Below, piece after piece: positions 5,238 through 7,212 of a DNA stretch of 7,212 bases. The notes beneath the pieces are model-generated. The model searched no databases, was not told the DNA's origin, and saw nothing but the letters and a program-made list of their open reading frames with translations. Location of the stretch: the NCBI GenBank assembly GCA_007127615.1, contig SKZB01000106.1, positions 1 to 7,212 of the forward strand. The letters are read 5' to 3'. The first letter of the stretch is position 1. Each line of letters begins with the position of its first letter. The stretch is from Phycisphaerales bacterium. Its GTDB lineage: Bacteria; Planctomycetota; Phycisphaerae; Phycisphaerales; SM1A02. The position numbers and the translations under genes were made by a program.

Positions 5238-6419
5238 GTGATCCCCGCGGAACCCAACCCGATTCTCATCACCTGCGCCAAGGGGCTGGCGGATCTTCTC
5301 CGCGCCGAGGTCGAAGCGCTCGGTTACGAAATCGATTCGCAGCACGAGACCGGCGTCATCATCACCGCCGGTTGGCGGGACGTCATGCGGCTCAATCTGC
5401 ACTTGCGCACCGCATTCAACGTGCTCTGGCTGCTCAAGAGCTTCGACTGCCGCTCACCCAAACGCCTCTACAACCGCGTCCAGACGGTTCCCTGGGAACG
5501 GCTGATTCCGCCGGACGGCTATCTCTCGGTCGTCTCCAAAGTCGAGACGCCTTCGGTGGACAACTCCATGTTCGCCAACGTGCGCGTGAAGGACGCGATC
5601 GTCGACCGGATGAACGAGATCGTGGGCCGCCGGCCGGATTCGGGACCCGAGCGCACCGGAATCGTGGTCAACCTGTACTGGAAGGATCACCGCGCGTGGT
5701 TGTATCTCAACACGAGCGGCATCAAGCTCTCCGATCGCTCCTACCGCAAGCTGCCGCACGATGCGCCAATGCAGGAATCACTCGCCGCGGGGGTGATGCT
5801 CGCGACGGGCTACGACGGCACCCAGCCGCTATTGTGCCCGATGTGCGGCAGCGGCACGTTGGCAATTGAAGCGGCCCTGATCGCCGCCGGCCGCGCGCCG
5901 GGTCTGCTGCGCACTCACTTTGCTTTCACGCAGCTCAAGACCCATGATGAGGAGGTGTGGCAGCAGTTGCGCCGCGAAGCGCAGAAGCTCAGCCGCAAGA
6001 AGCGGCCGAGCGCGCCGATCATGGCGTCAGATCTCAGCGCGGGTGCGGTGCAGGCCGCGCGGAAGAACGCGATGACCGCCGGCGTCGAACACCGGATCGA
6101 GTTTCGCATCTGCGACTTTGCCGAGACCCCGGTGCCGGATCAACCCGGTCTGATCGTGATGAACCCCGAATACGGAAAGCGGCTGGGTGAAACGGAAGTC
6201 TTGAAGGAAACTTATCGTCGGATCGGCGATTTCTTCAAGCAGCGCTGCCCCGGCTGGACCGGGTATGTCTTTACCGGCAATCTCGAACTGGCGAAGCAGA
6301 TCGGCCTGAGCGCGTCGCGCCGCACGCCCTTCTGGAACGCCGAGATCGAGTGCCGACTGCTCAAGTTTGAGCTTTACCGCGGCTCACAGCGAACCCCGAA
6401 GGGCGTTGCGACGTCGTAG
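5238..6419 (+). CDS. THUMP-domain rRNA (guanine-N2)-methyltransferase, RlmL N-terminal-half type
   Basis: A 393-residue SAM-dependent RNA methyltransferase. In E. coli the corresponding part of RlmL makes m2G2445 in 23S rRNA; B. subtilis YpsC has the same size and layout. Seen: an N-terminal ferredoxin-like and THUMP region (about 6-160) with [20 protein letters not shown], as in RlmL; the methyltransferase domain from about 175 with [23 protein letters not shown] (201-223), an SAM-ribose-binding [16 protein letters not shown], a loop-acid ICDFAET, and [12 protein letters not shown] (306-317). The RlmK-like second half of enterobacterial RlmL is absent. Two positions differ from the usual motifs: LLDPMCGSGT is [10 protein letters not shown] (Cys200), and the catalytic NPPY is NPEY (309-312). 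The start is GTG 5238; no Shine-Dalgarno precedes it, but TACGAT at 5226-5231 could act as a -10 box for a leaderless transcript. Exact target base is inferred from the family. Confidence 0.88.
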   Translation: MIPAEPNPILITCAKGLADLLRAEVEALGYEIDSQHETGVIITAGWRDVMRLNLHLRTAFNVLWLLKSFDCRSPKRLYNRVQTVPWERLIPPDGYLSVVSKVETPSVDNSMFANVRVKDAIVDRMNEIVGRRPDSGPERTGIVVNLYWKDHRAWLYLNTSGIKLSDRSYRKLPHDAPMQESLAAGVMLATGYDGTQPLLCPMCGSGTLAIEAALIAAGRAPGLLRTHFAFTQLKTHDEEVWQQLRREAQKLSRKKRPSAPIMASDLSAGAVQAARKNAMTAGVEHRIEFRICDFAETPVPDQPGLIVMNPEYGKRLGETEVLKETYRRIGDFFKQRCPGWTGYVFTGNLELAKQIGLSASRRTPFWNAEIECRLLKFELYRGSQRTPKGVATS

Positions 6420-6451
6420 TCATCCAGCTGCGGTTCGGTCCGGGATCGGTC

Positions 6452-6457
6452 GATAAT
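6452..6457 (+). promoter_or_regulatory. Possible -10 box ahead of the epimerase gene
   Basis: GATAAT matches the -10 consensus at five of six positions in the 119-bp gap before the epimerase. No good -35 is seen at normal spacing, so the call is weak. It overlaps the first of two copies of ATCGGTCGATA (6445-6455 and 6489-6499). Confidence 0.2.
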
Positions 6458-6527
6458 CAATCCTCGTGCCGGTACGCTGCGGAGGTGAATCGGTCGATAT
6501 GGCGGATGCGGACGGGAGAAGACCCGG

Positions 6528-6533
6528 AAAGGA
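6528..6533 (+). promoter_or_regulatory. Ribosome-binding site of the epimerase gene
   Basis: AAAGGA lies 5 nt before GTG 6539. It favours this start over ATG 6551 (17 nt away) and over the upstream in-frame GTG 6485, whose purine-rich GGAG overlaps its own start. Confidence 0.55.
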
Positions 6534-6538
6534 TTGAC

Positions 6539-7212
6539 GTGAACGACGAGATGACATGGGCCGGCCGACGGGTCGTGGTGACCGGCGGGGCGGGGTTCCT
6601 CGGCCGGGTGGTCTGCGAGAAGCTGCGTGAACGGGGTGCCTCGGAGGTCCTCGTGCCGCGCCGGGCGGAGTACGACCTGACGACCGAGGATGCGGCGCAG
6701 CGGCTCTACAGCGACATGAAGCCGGATGTTGTCCTCCATTTGGCGGCAGAAGTCGGAGGAATCGGCGCAAATCGAGAAAATCCAGGCCGATTCTTCTATG
6801 CCAACATGGCCATGGCGCTGCATCTCATTGAGCATGCCCGACGGGTTGGTTTGGACAAGTTTGTTCAGGTCGGCACGATTTGCGCGTACCCCAATCACAC
6901 CCCCGTGCCGTTCAGGGAGGAGGATCTCTGGAACGGTTATCCGGAAGTAACCAACGCACCGTACGGAATCGCCAAGAAAGCGGCGATGGTCATGCTCGAC
7001 GGGTATCACCGGCAGTACGGTCTGAAGAGTGCGTACGTGCTGCCGGTGAACCTCTACGGCCCGCACGACAATTTTGATCTCGAGTCCAGCCACGTGATCC
7101 CCGCGCTGATCCGCAAGTGTATCGAGGCGCAGGCGCGGGGGGGTGACCATATCGAGTGCTGGGGGACCGGAAGCGCGAGCCGCGAGTTTCTCTATGTCGA
7201 CGATGCGGCCGA
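6539..7212 (+). CDS. fcl: GDP-L-fucose synthase-like NAD(P)-dependent epimerase/reductase, N-terminal part (runs off the right edge)
   Basis: The first 224 residues of an extended short-chain dehydrogenase most like GDP-L-fucose synthase, which converts GDP-4-keto-6-deoxymannose to GDP-L-fucose in the cytoplasm for polysaccharide synthesis. Seen: the nucleotide-binding TGGAGFLG (Gly16, Gly19, Gly22); [16 protein letters not shown], characteristic of this subfamily; VGTICAYP with Thr113 and Cys115, matching Ser107 and Cys109 of the E. coli enzyme; the catalytic YGIAK (Tyr142, Lys146); [10 protein letters not shown]; His185 in SHVIPALI, matching His179; and SREFLYVDD at the edge. About 90 residues are missing. 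GTG 6539 is chosen for its AAAGGA (6528-6533) 5 nt upstream; in-frame GTG 6485, ATG 6506 and ATG 6551 are alternatives with poorer ribosome sites. It follows the RlmL-like gene by 119 bp with no obvious functional link, and probably opens a surface-sugar cluster beyond the window. A related GDP-sugar epimerase remains possible. Confidence 0.9.
   Translation, partial: MNDEMTWAGRRVVVTGGAGFLGRVVCEKLRERGASEVLVPRRAEYDLTTEDAAQRLYSDMKPDVVLHLAAEVGGIGANRENPGRFFYANMAMALHLIEHARRVGLDKFVQVGTICAYPNHTPVPFREEDLWNGYPEVTNAPYGIAKKAAMVMLDGYHRQYGLKSAYVLPVNLYGPHDNFDLESSHVIPALIRKCIEAQARGGDHIECWGTGSASREFLYVDDAA

Noticed and set aside
4893..5402. Minus-strand frame of 169 codons across tRNA-Glu and the RlmL-like start
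   Set aside because: It covers a tRNA and the antisense of a real gene; its last residues RRGFEPLLPG are the usual artefact of reading the back of a tRNA T arm.
5162..5869. Plus-strand frame of 235 codons
   Set aside because: It is a shifted-frame shadow of the RlmL-like gene with Arg/Ala-rich, motif-free translation.
6374..7150. Minus-strand frame of 258 codons
   Set aside because: It is antisense to the epimerase gene, whose Rossmann and Tyr-Lys motifs are clear; long antisense frames are expected in GC-rich DNA.

Overview
The window is GC-rich chromosomal DNA from a free-living type of bacterium. A planctomycete, perhaps near the Phycisphaerae, is my best guess. It rests on the style of the MutM, DnaA and RNase Z proteins, on a dnaA that stands apart from dnaN/recF/gyrB, and on the MoxR and sugar-epimerase neighbours. 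It is an inference from protein character, not a search result. I see no mobile element, CRISPR array, phage gene or toxin-antitoxin pair.

Layout from left to right: (1) 1-555, minus strand: the N-terminal 185 residues of a MoxR-family AAA+ ATPase that runs off the left edge. (2) 808-1686, plus strand: mutM (Fpg), the 8-oxoguanine DNA glycosylase. (3) 1687-2192: about 500 bp without a gene, between the 3' ends of mutM and dnaA. It holds one perfect and several near-perfect DnaA boxes, an AT-rich stretch and short repeats, and is a good candidate for the chromosomal replication origin. (4) 2193-3566, minus strand: complete dnaA. (5) 3567-3756: dnaA leader with a plausible sigma70 promoter flanked by a 10-bp direct repeat. 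(6) 3757-4677, minus strand: an RNase Z (tRNA 3'-endonuclease) of the short, plant TRZ1-like type. (7) 4858-4930, plus strand: tRNA-Glu(CUC) without an encoded CCA. (8) 4931-5237: about 300 bp without a convincing gene. (9) 5238-6419, plus strand: a THUMP-domain 23S rRNA methyltransferase related to the N-terminal half of RlmL, with unusual residues in two catalytic motifs. (10) 6539 to the right edge, plus strand: a GDP-L-fucose synthase-like epimerase/reductase, cut by the window.

How the genes fit together: DnaA and the neighbouring box cluster would form the replication-initiation locus, with a DNA-repair gene on its far side. RNase Z, the CCA-less tRNA-Glu and the RlmL-like enzyme are all RNA-maturation functions; RNase Z is the enzyme type expected to trim a tRNA precursor lacking CCA. 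The epimerase starts a separate theme of nucleotide-sugar or surface-polysaccharide synthesis. I do not see an evident new multi-gene system. The points most worth a second look are the candidate origin, the repeat-flanked dnaA promoter and the altered active-site motifs of the RlmL-like enzyme.
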